Positions 1-8,125 of a stretch of DNA of 64,000 bases are shown here, one piece after another (within the stretch, counting starts at the first letter, position 1; each line of letters begins with the position of its first letter). The position numbers were made by a program, and so were the translations under genes. The DNA lies in NCBI RefSeq assembly GCF_013337685.1, contig NZ_SUQN01000011.1, positions 46,161 to 110,160 on the forward strand, written 5' to 3'. The stretch is from Citrobacter gillenii. GTDB lineage: Bacteria; Pseudomonadota; Gammaproteobacteria; Enterobacterales; Enterobacteriaceae. The notes under the pieces were generated by a model, which was not told the origin of the DNA, did not search any database, and saw only the letters and a list, made by a program, of their open reading frames with translations.

Positions 1-329
1 GTCGCTAATGCCGATCCCAACGATCCGAGAACAAAGAGGATTGCCCCGACCATCAGACTGTATTTTCGTCCGAGGCGGAAAGAGAGCCAGCCATTGAACA
101 GTGCGCCAATTGCCGCACCCAGCATCATGCTGCTGACTACCCACTCCTGCAAACGACTGCTTAGCGCAAAGTGTTCAGTGATAAACGGCAGCGAACCCGC
201 GATCACCCCAATATCCAGACCAAATAATAATCCTGCGACAGCAGCGGAAACTGAGACAAACAGATTCATACGTCGCGTGTCGCGCATTGCGCGCGGTGCT
301 AAAGCAGCATCATGATTAATTGAGACCAT
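1..329 (-). CDS. araE: Arabinose:H+ symporter AraE, 3' part beyond window
   Basis: The first 109 codons of an MFS sugar transporter lie here; the rest is beyond the left edge. The N-terminus reads [20 protein letters not shown] and is followed by a first membrane segment with [16 protein letters not shown] and the MFS loop motif [13 protein letters not shown], as in E. coli AraE, which imports L-arabinose with protons across the inner membrane. Identity is supported by kduD just upstream on the same strand, the E. coli order, and by an AraC half-site pair and a CRP site in the upstream region. The start is the ATG complementary to 327-329. Confidence 0.93.
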   Translation of the reverse strand, partial: MVSINHDAALAPRAMRDTRRMNLFVSVSAAVAGLLFGLDIGVIAGSLPFITEHFALSSRLQEWVVSSMMLGAAIGALFNGWLSFRLGRKYSLMVGAILFVLGSLGSALA

Positions 330-397
330 TTTTTCCTGCCAGAAACAGAGTAAGACATAAAACTGAAAATAAGGGATCCCTTGCCAGGGGCGTCAGG

Positions 398-430
398 CTG
401 GAAACGGCATAGTTATGGATAAAATAGCTA
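398..430 (-). promoter_or_regulatory. AraC binding sites (araI-like) of araE
   Basis: Read on the minus strand, 430-414 is TAGCTATTTTATCCATA, an exact fit to the AraC half-site TAGC-N7-TCCATA. A second, weaker direct half-site follows at about 412-398 (TATGCCGTTTCCAG). This direct-repeat arrangement just upstream of a promoter is that of araI1-araI2. It implies arabinose-dependent activation of araE. Confidence 0.8.
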
Positions 431-443
431 GCTCATACCGTTA

Positions 444-459
444 TGTGATGGACATTACA
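444..459. promoter_or_regulatory. CRP site upstream of araE
   Basis: TGTGATGGACATTACA has both halves of the CRP consensus (TGTGA-N6-TCACA) with one mismatch. It lies just beyond the AraC half-sites, as in other ara promoters, so araE is probably catabolite controlled. Confidence 0.75.
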
Positions 460-600
460 ATTTTAAAATTTATAGATAATTACTCAATAAAATTTAATAC
501 ACTGATATTAAAGAGTATTAAATATTACCGTTTCATACATATGAAATTATTTATGGATTAATTTATAACCATAATATGGATTAAAATAACTTAAAACCAA

Positions 601-627
601 AAAAAACCTGCCGTTGGCAGGTTTTTT
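601..627. terminator. Bidirectional terminator after kduD
   Basis: AAAAAACCTGCC-GTT-GGCAGGTTTTTT is a strong stem with A and T tracts on either side. It lies 17 bases past the kduD stop codon on the minus strand and separates kduD from the araE promoter. Confidence 0.9.
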
Positions 628-643
628 AATACTGGAGAGGGAA

Positions 644-1405
644 TTAACGCGCCAGCCAGCCGCCGTCTACTGCAACGGTATAACCATTGATGTAGTCAGA
701 TGCGCTGGAGGCCAGGAATACGATTGGCCCCTTCAGATCGTCAGGCAGACCCCAACGGCCTGCCGGGATACGATCGAGGATTTCTGCGCTACGCTGCTCA
801 TCAGCACGCAGCTGTTGCGTGTTGTTGGTCGCCATGTAGCCCGGTGCAATCGCATTGACGTTGATGTTGTGTTTTGCCCACTCGTTCGCCATCAGGCGGG
901 TTACGCCCATCACGCCGCTTTTTGATGCGGTGTAAGACGGCACGCGGATGCCACCCTGGAAGGAGAGCATAGAGGCTATGTTAATAATTTTCCCGCCGTT
1001 GCCCTGCGCGATGAAGTGCTTCGCCGCCGCCTGGGACATAAAGAATACGCTCTTAATGTTCAGGTTCATGACGTCGTCCCAGTCTTTTTCGCTGAAATCG
1101 ATCGCATCATCACGACGAATAAGACCCGCATTGTTCACCAGAATATCGATATGGCCGAATTCTGCCACCGCGCGCTCCAGCAGTGCCGGAATACCGTCAA
1201 TCTGACGCAGGTCGGCAGTCAGGCTTAAAAAGCGACGGCCCAGGGCAGTAACACGTTCGATAGTTTCTGTCGGCTCAACAATGTTGATACCCACGATATC
1301 GCAGCCCGCTTCCGCCAGACCCAGCGCCATACCCTGGCCCAGACCGGTGTCACAACCTGTCACAACGGCGACTTTACCTTCAAGAGAGAATGCATTCAAA
1401 ATCAT
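644..1405 (-). CDS. kduD: 2-dehydro-3-deoxy-D-gluconate 5-dehydrogenase KduD
   Basis: A 253-residue short-chain dehydrogenase. It interconverts 2,5-diketo-3-deoxygluconate and 2-keto-3-deoxygluconate with NAD(H) in the cytoplasm, the last step before the KDG pathway in pectin and uronate breakdown. Visible SDR features are the glycine-rich nucleotide site TGCDTGLGQG near residues 17-26, NNAG near 90, the catalytic serine in the IASMLSFQGG region, and YTASK near residue 158. The length equals that of E. coli KduD. An AAGGA ribosome site precedes the ATG. It follows kduI by about 57 bases on the same strand, so the two are probably co-transcribed under KdgR. Confidence 0.95.
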   Translation of the reverse strand: MILNAFSLEGKVAVVTGCDTGLGQGMALGLAEAGCDIVGINIVEPTETIERVTALGRRFLSLTADLRQIDGIPALLERAVAEFGHIDILVNNAGLIRRDDAIDFSEKDWDDVMNLNIKSVFFMSQAAAKHFIAQGNGGKIINIASMLSFQGGIRVPSYTASKSGVMGVTRLMANEWAKHNINVNAIAPGYMATNNTQQLRADEQRSAEILDRIPAGRWGLPDDLKGPIVFLASSASDYINGYTVAVDGGWLAR

Positions 1406-1462
1406 TGTTAATCCTTATTTTTTATAGTGCCCATCACCGACAGGCTGAGTGGCCGCCCGCGA

Positions 1463-2299
1463 CTAGCGCAGATCTTTTACTGCAACGTGATCCATGTCAT
1501 CAAAGACCTGGTTTTCGCCGACCATACCCCAAATAAACGTATAGGCTTTTGTGCCCACGCCAGAGTGGATAGACCAGCTTGGAGAAATAACAGCCTGCTC
1601 GTTGTGCATCACAATATGGCGCGTTTCCTGAGGCTGCCCCATCATGTGGAATACACAGGTGTCTTCTTCCATATTGAAGTAGAAATAGACTTCCATGCGG
1701 CGTTCATGGGTATGGCACGGCATGGTATTCCACAGGTTACCCGGCGCCAGTTCAGTCAGACCCATGCTCAACTGGCATGTTTCCAGAACATCCGGCACAA
1801 AGTATTTGTTGATGGTACGGCGGTTACTGGTGAGATCATCGCCCAGCGTCACCGGCGCAACGTCTGCTGGCGTGACTTTTTTGGTTGGGTACGCGGTGTG
1901 TGCCGGTGCACAGTTGTAGTAAAACTTCGCCGGAGTTGCCGCATCAAGGCTGGCAAACACCACTTCTTTGGCACCTTTACCGACATACAGCGCATCGCGG
2001 TGACCGATTTCATAGCATTGACCATCGACGGTAATCGTGCCCGGACCACCGATGTTGATCACGCCCAGCTCACGGCGTTCGAGGAAATACGTTACGCCCA
2101 GCTGTTTGCCAACTTCACCACCAACGGAAACGGTTTTGGCCACCGGCATAATCCCGCCGACAATAATACGGTCGATGTGGCTGTAAACCATGGTGTATTC
2201 GTCTGCGACAAATACCTGTTCTACCAAAAATTCGTTACGCAGCGCCTGGGTGTCCAGGGTTTTAGCATGCGCACTGTGGATACTTTGTCTTACGTCCAC
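1463..2299 (-). CDS. kduI: 5-dehydro-4-deoxy-D-glucuronate isomerase KduI
   Basis: A 278-residue cupin-type isomerase that converts 5-keto-4-deoxyuronate (DKI) to 2,5-diketo-3-deoxygluconate in the cytoplasm, directly upstream of KduD in the pathway. The C-terminal half holds the metal-ligand region [16 protein letters not shown] (His-x-His...Glu) and a later HSGVGT/YTFIWGM segment as in the KduI family. Length equals the family norm. It is the first gene of a kduI-kduD unit and faces ogl across a 459-base regulatory gap with KdgR-like boxes. Confidence 0.95.
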   Translation of the reverse strand: MDVRQSIHSAHAKTLDTQALRNEFLVEQVFVADEYTMVYSHIDRIIVGGIMPVAKTVSVGGEVGKQLGVTYFLERRELGVINIGGPGTITVDGQCYEIGHRDALYVGKGAKEVVFASLDAATPAKFYYNCAPAHTAYPTKKVTPADVAPVTLGDDLTSNRRTINKYFVPDVLETCQLSMGLTELAPGNLWNTMPCHTHERRMEVYFYFNMEEDTCVFHMMGQPQETRHIVMHNEQAVISPSWSIHSGVGTKAYTFIWGMVGENQVFDDMDHVAVKDLR

Positions 2300-2411
2300 A
2301 TTTACCTCCAGTGATAAATTGACCGTGAATACGTTATCGGATAGCGAAACATCGTTCCGTTTTTCCTAATGCGTTAATGATATCTCTCTCGGAACGCGTT
2401 TTCAATTACAA

Positions 2412-2431
2412 CTAAAACGATGTTTCACTTT
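2412..2431. promoter_or_regulatory. Putative KdgR operator, kduI side
   Basis: CTAAAACGATGTTTCACTTT resembles the KdgR box (AAAAC-NN-GTTT core with A/T flanks). It lies about 110 bases upstream of kduI in the kduI-ogl gap. A weaker similar sequence (GAAACATCGTTCCG) is at about 2346-2359. The rest of the 2300-2758 gap holds no open frame I would defend. Confidence 0.6.
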
Positions 2432-2650
2432 TTCTGCATCTTATTATCAAAAGTGTAGTTGCGATCACGCTAGTGACGGAAAATCGGCAGATAACAAAAA
2501 ACAACTGGATTTAAAAACCATATAAAACAGATAGATGCAAAATAATAAGAAATGATAACTCCATGGAGGTAGAGATAAAGCATTCAACAACCTCTCGCCG
2601 CAGAAATGCTTTCTTATGCTTTTTGTTACAAATTGCGTCATCAATCACAC

Positions 2651-2671
2651 ATGATGAAACACTGTTTTGAT
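2651..2671. promoter_or_regulatory. Putative KdgR operator, ogl side
   Basis: ATGATGAAACACTGTTTTGAT is a near-palindromic match to the KdgR box, with GAAAC-AC-TGTTTTG at its core. It lies about 90 bases upstream of the ogl start. Its presence supports joint control of kduI-kduD and ogl by KdgR, whose gene is not in this window. Confidence 0.65.
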
Positions 2672-2758
2672 AAATTATCACTTGGTTTTTAAATTCATCA
2701 TAAATCTGGGTGCTGACGCAGATTGCTAAAATCCTGCGTACGGTAAAAGGAGTGCATT

Positions 2759-3934
2759 ATGGCTAAAGGCATGCGGGTCAAGCTGAACTATGAGATCAGC
2801 CGCGATCCGGATACAGGCGTGGAAGTCACCCGACTGACCCCACCGGAAGTAACCTGTCATCGAAACTATTTCTATCAGAAATGCTTCTTTAATGATGGCA
2901 GTCACCTGCTGTTCGCCGGTGAGTTTGATGGTCACTGGAACTACTATTTACTGGATCTTGCCAAAGCCGAAGCCGTTCAGTTGACCGAAGGCGCAGGTGA
3001 TAATACCTTCGGCGGTTTTTTATCGCCGGACGACAGCGCCCTCTACTATGTCAAAAACGACCGCACCCTGCTGGAAGTGAATCTCAAGACGTTGGCAGAA
3101 CGCGAAGTGTACCGCGTGTCTGATGACTGGGTGGGCTACGGTACCTGGGTTGCCAACAGCGACTGTACAAAACTGGTCGGTATCGAAATTGCTAAAAGCG
3201 ACTGGACACCGTTAAACAGCTGGCAGCTGTTCCATGACTTCTTCCATAAAGGCCCGCACTGCCGACTGCTGCGCGTCGATTTACGTACCGGCGACAGCGC
3301 GGTGATTCACGAAGAGAAAAACTGGCTGGGTCATCCGATTTACCGTCCGTTCGACGATAACACCGTCGCTTTCTGCCATGAAGGTCCGCACGATTTGGTC
3401 GATGCGCGAATGTGGCTGGTCAATGAAGACGGCAGTAACGTGCGTAAAGTTAAGGATCATGCGCAGGGTGAAAGTTGCACCCATGAATTTTGGGTCCCGA
3501 ACGGCTCGGCACTGGTCTATGTCTCGTACCTGAAAGGTCAGCAAGGACGCACCATCTCCAGCTACAATCCTGATACCGGCGTTAATGAAGCCGTAATGTT
3601 AATGCCTGCCTGCTCGCATTTAATGAGCAATTTTGATGGCACGTTGCTGGTCGGCGATGGTTCAGGTACACCGGTAGACGTGAAGGATACTGGCGGTTAC
3701 ACCATCGATAACGACCCTTATCTGTATGGATTTGATGTAGCGAAGAAAAGCTGTTTCCGCATCGCACGCCACGATACTTCCTGGGCTACCGTGGCAAACA
3801 GCCGTCAGGTCACCCACCCGCATCCGTCGTTTACACCAGACGATCGCGCGGTACTTTTTAGCTCAGACAAAGATGGCAAACCGGCGTTGTACATTGCCAA
3901 ACTGCCCGAGCAGCCGGAACTGTTTCAACTGTAG
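2759..3934 (+). CDS. ogl: Oligogalacturonate lyase (PL22)
   Basis: A 391-residue cytoplasmic beta-propeller lyase. It cuts short unsaturated oligogalacturonides (mainly digalacturonate) to 5-keto-4-deoxyuronate, the substrate of KduI next door. The Mn2+ ligands known for the family fall exactly where expected: His287 in ACSHLM, Gln350, His353 and His355 in SRQVTHPHPSF. There is no signal peptide. The start MAKGMRVKLNYEISRD follows AAAAGGAGTGCATT, a good ribosome site. E. coli K-12 lacks this gene at the same place, so ogl and kdgM look like an insertion between kduI and yqeF or a loss in E. coli. Confidence 0.95.
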   Translation: MAKGMRVKLNYEISRDPDTGVEVTRLTPPEVTCHRNYFYQKCFFNDGSHLLFAGEFDGHWNYYLLDLAKAEAVQLTEGAGDNTFGGFLSPDDSALYYVKNDRTLLEVNLKTLAEREVYRVSDDWVGYGTWVANSDCTKLVGIEIAKSDWTPLNSWQLFHDFFHKGPHCRLLRVDLRTGDSAVIHEEKNWLGHPIYRPFDDNTVAFCHEGPHDLVDARMWLVNEDGSNVRKVKDHAQGESCTHEFWVPNGSALVYVSYLKGQQGRTISSYNPDTGVNEAVMLMPACSHLMSNFDGTLLVGDGSGTPVDVKDTGGYTIDNDPYLYGFDVAKKSCFRIARHDTSWATVANSRQVTHPHPSFTPDDRAVLFSSDKDGKPALYIAKLPEQPELFQL

Positions 3935-3987
3935 TCCCCGAAATGATTGTGCCCTGTTTTTAATTTAATGTTTCTGTAACTGGCCTT

Positions 3988-4013
3988 GCCCTCCTCGCGG
4001 AGGGCTTTTTTTA
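3988..4013 (+). terminator. Terminator of ogl
   Basis: GCCCTCC-TCGC-GGAGGGC followed by a run of seven T, 53 bases after the ogl stop codon. A typical rho-independent terminator on the plus strand. Confidence 0.92.
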
Positions 4014-4056
4014 TTAATAGAAAAGCTCAATACTATAAATAATAAGCAGCAGAAAA

Positions 4057-4077
4057 CCCCGGCCAACATCTCCGGGG
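4057..4077 (-). terminator. Probable terminator of kdgM
   Basis: On the minus strand ACCCCGG-AGATGTTGG-CCGGGGT is followed by TTTTC, 25 bases past the kdgM stop codon. The stem is strong but the T run is short. Confidence 0.7.
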
Positions 4078-4101
4078 TATTTCGCCAGCTATTGATGGTA
4101 T

Positions 4102-4785
4102 TTAGAAAGAATAGGCGACGCCCATACGGAAACGAGTTTGACGCTCATCCGTTGTTTTCACACCCACGTTCCCGACTTCAACATACGGTGCCCAGTTTTT
4201 ATCCCACTTATAGGCTAACTTGGCATTATATTCATTGGAGTAGGTTTTATTATTATTACGCGCTACACCTTCGGTGCTTTTGGCGTAAACATAGTTCAGC
4301 TCAGTACGCCAGTCACCCAGCACAAAACCAACCCACGCATCCCCACGGTTTACCTTATCATCTTCTTTATTGGAGCTTGAAGGATAGCGTGTATATTCAT
4401 AACGATAGCGGGTAGCGACATAGAAACCATTCTCAAAACTGTACTGCAGGTGCAGGTTCGGTTTGTAGATGGTGCGGCTGTCATTACTTTCAAGTGTCAG
4501 ACCTGGCGTTACCGCAATATTGCTGGTTGCTTTCCAACGCCAGTTAATTGAGTCTTCATGACCGTTACCCACTACATCAGCAAAAGGCTGGTCAGCTTTA
4601 TCACCACCCGATTTCCATTTTGCTTCAACGGTAAAACCTAAACCATTTTCAAAACGATGCGACACCGACACGCGATCAGCATTAGACCCGCTATCAATAT
4701 ATTCATGTCGTAAGTCAACGGTGACAGCCTGCGCTGCAAATGACGCACCAATTAAAGACGCAAGCACCAGAGTGTTCTTAAACAT
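4102..4785 (-). CDS. kdgM: Oligogalacturonate-specific porin KdgM
   Basis: A 227-residue outer-membrane protein. The first 20 residues (MFKNTLVLASLIGASFAAQA) form a clear Sec signal peptide cleaved before VTVDLRHEYIDSGSNAD. The rest alternates aromatic and polar residues in short amphipathic strands and ends in GVAYSF, with the terminal Phe expected for outer-membrane barrels. KdgM-family porins are narrow 12-strand barrels that admit oligogalacturonides. Placement next to ogl and kduI supports this over related porins (NanC, OmpL). The upstream gap carries CRP-like palindromes. Confidence 0.93.
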   Translation of the reverse strand: MFKNTLVLASLIGASFAAQAVTVDLRHEYIDSGSNADRVSVSHRFENGLGFTVEAKWKSGGDKADQPFADVVGNGHEDSINWRWKATSNIAVTPGLTLESNDSRTIYKPNLHLQYSFENGFYVATRYRYEYTRYPSSSNKEDDKVNRGDAWVGFVLGDWRTELNYVYAKSTEGVARNNNKTYSNEYNAKLAYKWDKNWAPYVEVGNVGVKTTDERQTRFRMGVAYSF

Positions 4786-4854
4786 ATGCTACCCTCAAAT
4801 TAAAATGATGTTCCTTTTTTATGGAATTGCATTTTATTTTTTTAACACCACTAT

Positions 4855-4968
4855 TTTAGTGATCATGATCGTAATTATTTGTTTCAAAAAAAATGGACAA
4901 CAACAGCGTGATGAATATCAAACAAAAATCATCTAAAAACCCGAAAACAAAGATCATGATCACGGTTC
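4855..4968. promoter_or_regulatory. kdgM upstream region with two CRP-like palindromes
   Basis: The 4786-5259 gap is very AT-rich and holds no gene I can support. Two copies of GATCATGATC occur at 4861-4870 and 4952-4961. The first extends to AGTGA-TCATGA-TCGTA and the second to AAAGA-TCATGA-TCACG, both loose CRP matches. CRP activation of kdgM is known in pectinolytic enterobacteria. A hairpin at 5194-5220 (GCGCTGTC/GACAGCGC) lies past the yqeF stop codon and may end its transcript, though it lacks a T run. Confidence 0.45.
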
Positions 4969-5259
4969 ATTTTATTTAAAATGAATAGCAGAAGTATTAA
5001 TCACAACAATTGACATTAAAAACAATGAGATACAATAAAACACGCAGTTAATAACGCAAGTTATATTACCTGTGATAATTATACGCTTTTGTATTATTAA
5101 TTAAGTTATAAGCGAAAAGGGTAAATCAGAGGAAAGATTTTGCTTCAGAGTTTTTCTGAATAGATTTTACTTATTTCAAAATATAACAGGTGAGCGCTGT
5201 CACATTTGCATGGACAGCGCGGCAGGAAGGCGTATTTGAGAGGATTAATTTAGAGCGGA

Positions 5260-6441
5260 TCAGTCACGTTCGATGGCCAGCGCCACACCCTGACCGCCGC
5301 CGATGCACAGCGTTGCCAGACCTTTATGCGCCCGGCGTTTCACCATTTCATGGACCAGTGAAACCAGAATACGGCAGCCGGACGCCCCAATCGGATGACC
5401 GAGCGCAATGGCCCCACCGTTCACATTCACCCGGCGTTCATCCCACTCCAGCATTTTGCCGACAGAAAGCGCCTGCGCGGCAAACGCTTCGTTGGCTTCG
5501 ATAAGATCAACATCCGCCAATTGCCAGCCAACTCGTTCCAGGCAACGTCGCGTCGCGTACACCGGCGCAATGCCCATCAACGCAGGATCAACCCCGACGC
5601 TGGCAAAGGCACGAATGCGCGCCAGCACGGGTAAGTTCAGCTCTTGGGCCTTGGCTTCGCTCATCATCATCACGGCAGCAGCACCATCGTTTATTGATGA
5701 CGCGTTACCCGCCGTAACGGACCCCAAACGATCAAAGGTAGGATCCAGACGCGCCAGCCCTTCTGCGCTGGCATCGGTTCTCGGCTGTTCGTCGGTATCC
5801 ACCACTATCGATTGCCCGTTACGCTGAGTGACCACGGGCACAATTTCATCTTTAAACCGCCCAGCATCGATCGCCATACGCGCTTTGTGTTGCGAGTGAA
5901 GCGCGTAGGCATCCTGTAATTCACGGCTGATACCGTATTCCCGCGCCAGGTTTTCCGCGGTAACGCCCATGTGATAATCGTTGAAAGCATCCCACAGACC
6001 GTCGTGCACCAGGCTATCGACCAGTTGACTATTACCGAGTTGCGCCCCGGTGCGACTGTCGGTCAGGACATGTGGGGCACGGCTCATATTCTCTTGTCCA
6101 CCGGCAATCACAATGTCGGCTTCACCGCACTGGATAGCCTGCGTCGCCAGATGCAACGCCTTCAGGCCCGAGCCACAAACGTCGTTAATGGTGATGGCGG
6201 AAACGGTGTTGGGGAGTCCTCCGTTAATGGCAGACTGGCGTGCCGGATTTTGCCCTGCCCCCGCCGTGAGGACCTGACCCAGGATCACTTCATCAATAGA
6301 GTGAACATCCACCCCGGTGCGTTCCATTAACGCCCTGACCACCATACTGCCTAACTCAACGGCAGAGTGGCGTGCCAGCGTACCCTGGAAACAGCCAATC
6401 GGTGTCCTCAACGCCCCCACTATCACAACCTCTTTCATCAC
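5260..6441 (-). CDS. yqeF: Acetyl-CoA acetyltransferase (thiolase) YqeF
   Basis: A 393-residue thiolase, predicted to condense or cleave acetyl-CoA/acetoacetyl-CoA in the cytoplasm. The acylated cysteine is in NDVCGSGLKAL (about residue 88). The C-terminal catalytic motifs are GGAIALGHPIGASG (His about 349) and CIGGGQGVAL (Cys about 379). Length equals AtoB and YqeF. Position between the kdu genes and yqeG is the E. coli yqeF position, which decides between paralogues. Its physiological role is not established. Confidence 0.93.
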   Translation of the reverse strand: MMKEVVIVGALRTPIGCFQGTLARHSAVELGSMVVRALMERTGVDVHSIDEVILGQVLTAGAGQNPARQSAINGGLPNTVSAITINDVCGSGLKALHLATQAIQCGEADIVIAGGQENMSRAPHVLTDSRTGAQLGNSQLVDSLVHDGLWDAFNDYHMGVTAENLAREYGISRELQDAYALHSQHKARMAIDAGRFKDEIVPVVTQRNGQSIVVDTDEQPRTDASAEGLARLDPTFDRLGSVTAGNASSINDGAAAVMMMSEAKAQELNLPVLARIRAFASVGVDPALMGIAPVYATRRCLERVGWQLADVDLIEANEAFAAQALSVGKMLEWDERRVNVNGGAIALGHPIGASGCRILVSLVHEMVKRRAHKGLATLCIGGGQGVALAIERD

Positions 6442-6541
6442 TACCTCAGCGCAAAATGACAGCGCAATAGTAGATGATTGTTAAGAATAGTTATCTTAGT
6501 TGTTTAAAAAATGGTGAGTTTTATCACAAAGGAAATGTGTA

Positions 6542-7426
6542 TCATTTATCTATCATCGAAACGCCACCCTGTTGTAAGTGATCGCGTAGCCAGCTTCCCG
6601 CCACGCCAGGCGGCGATTTCTTGTTCCACAGCAAATCGATAGAGATAGCCTTAGGCCAGCCAGGTACCTTCAGCTGTGCCAGCGGTTTTTCCGCTGCAAA
6701 CTCCTCCACCAGCGCACAAGGCAGCGTACACCAGCCAAATCCCTGCACCGCCATACTGAGCAACAATAAATAGTTAGGCGCTGACCACACCGGACCGCGC
6801 GCCACGTTAGTGCCGCTTTCCAGATAGGTATTTAGCCGCAGTTCGCGCCAGGTACGCAGTTGCTCCCACTGCAGTTTTTCCTGCACCGCCAGCGGGTGCG
6901 AAGCCGCCACGTACAATCCCATCAAGGTTTGCATCGGCAGGCGCGTGACACCCATGTCCGTGGGGTAATCCTCGCGCGCTTCAAGGAGACCAACCTGCGC
7001 ACGTCCCTTTTGCAGCAGATCGATTACGTCCTCATCTTCGCCAATCAGACATTCAAACTCGGTGTGCGGAAACAGTCGGTCAAACTGCACCATCAAATCT
7101 TCCAACACATCCGGATGCAGGGTGTCCGAAAGCACAAAAGTCAGACGTGCTTCCGTTGCACCCGACAGCGAAATCGCCGCCTCGTCCAGCCGCTCGCTGG
7201 CCGACAGAATCGCCTGCACATAGCCAAGAATCCGTTTGCCTTGCTCGGTGAGCGTGGGTTGACGTGAAGAGCGGTCAAACAACGCAAAGCCGAGATCGGC
7301 TTCCAGATTGGCTATCGCCGTGCTGATGGTGGACTGACTTTTGCGTAACCGCCGCGCCGCCGCAGAAAATGAGCCGCAGGAGACGGTCTCAACAAATGCC
7401 GTTAATGCTTCAGGAGAGTAGCGCAT
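6542..7426 (-). CDS. LysR-family regulator next to a PACE efflux gene
   Basis: A 294-residue LysR-type regulator. The N-terminal winged helix reads MRYSPEALTAFVETVSCGSFSAAARRLRKSQSTISTAIANLE in two joined stretches with the usual SAAA...SQSTIS core, followed by a linker helix and a periplasmic-binding-like effector domain from about residue 88. It is divergent from the PACE transporter gene with 101 bases between them, the common arrangement for a regulator of its neighbour. The gap contains TTTATCG (7438-7444) and CGATAAAA (7476-7482), a possible inverted operator. The effector is unknown. Confidence 0.85.
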   Translation of the reverse strand: MRYSPEALTAFVETVSCGSFSAAARRLRKSQSTISTAIANLEADLGFALFDRSSRQPTLTEQGKRILGYVQAILSASERLDEAAISLSGATEARLTFVLSDTLHPDVLEDLMVQFDRLFPHTEFECLIGEDEDVIDLLQKGRAQVGLLEAREDYPTDMGVTRLPMQTLMGLYVAASHPLAVQEKLQWEQLRTWRELRLNTYLESGTNVARGPVWSAPNYLLLLSMAVQGFGWCTLPCALVEEFAAEKPLAQLKVPGWPKAISIDLLWNKKSPPGVAGSWLRDHLQQGGVSMIDK

Positions 7427-7527
7427 AAACTATCTACTTTATCGATGGATCCTATCTTTTAGATATCACATAAAACGATAAAATTACCACTATTCCGTTA
7501 TCCGGGCATCAAAGAAGGTTTCAGATT

Positions 7528-7983
7528 ATGCAACACGATACAGTCCAACGCCGTTCGTTAATGGAACGTATTTTTCACGCCGTCTGTTTTGAGGGTATTG
7601 CCACCGCCGTTCTCGCGCCAACCGCCGCGTGGTTGATGCAGCGCTCAGTGCTGGAAATGGGCGGATTGACCATACTTCTGGCGACCACGGCGATGATCTG
7701 GAATATCATTTATAACGCCCTGTTTGACCGCTTATGGCCGACTCACCTGGTAAAACGTACGGCTAAGGTCCGCGCATTTCACGCGTTAGGTTTTGAAAGT
7801 GGGTTTATTGTGATTGGGGTGAGCATTATGGCGTATGTGCTGAACGTCAGCCTGCTGCAAGCATTCACCCTGGAAATTGGTTTCTTCCTGTTCTTCCTGC
7901 CGTACACCATGTTTTATAACTGGGCGTATGACACATTACGCGAGCGCGTAATGAAACGTCGCCAGCAGCGCGTTACTGCCTGA
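7528..7983 (+). CDS. PACE-family multidrug/biocide efflux transporter
   Basis: A 151-residue inner-membrane protein with four hydrophobic helices in two repeated halves. Each half starts with the signature RxFHAxxFE (RIFHAVCFEG near residues 14-23 and RAFHALGFES near 86-95) and has a WNxxYNxxFD/YNWAYD motif (about 56-65 and 130-135). This is the bacterial transmembrane pair architecture of PACE transporters such as AceI, which export chlorhexidine and probably polyamines by proton exchange; the conserved membrane Glu is in the first FE. Divergent from a LysR gene that probably controls it. A hairpin without T run (7992-8026) follows. Confidence 0.88.
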   Translation: MQHDTVQRRSLMERIFHAVCFEGIATAVLAPTAAWLMQRSVLEMGGLTILLATTAMIWNIIYNALFDRLWPTHLVKRTAKVRAFHALGFESGFIVIGVSIMAYVLNVSLLQAFTLEIGFFLFFLPYTMFYNWAYDTLRERVMKRRQQRVTA

Positions 7984-8125
7984 TAATCCAATGAATAGTC
8001 GGAATTATCTCCATTCCGGCTATTCATCCCTTCTCCCGCCCACATGCTCACACCTCCCCCAGCCCCGCTCATTTGTGGTAAATTGCGCTTCTTTTTGTTT
8101 ATTTTATAGTTGATACGTTCAAATA

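Noticed and set aside
1427..2314. 295-codon plus-strand frame
   Set aside because: Antisense to kduI over its whole length, with no ribosome site or family resemblance.
2342..2362. Third KdgR box
   Set aside because: GAAACATCGTTCCG fits only one half of the consensus; mentioned but not listed as its own site.
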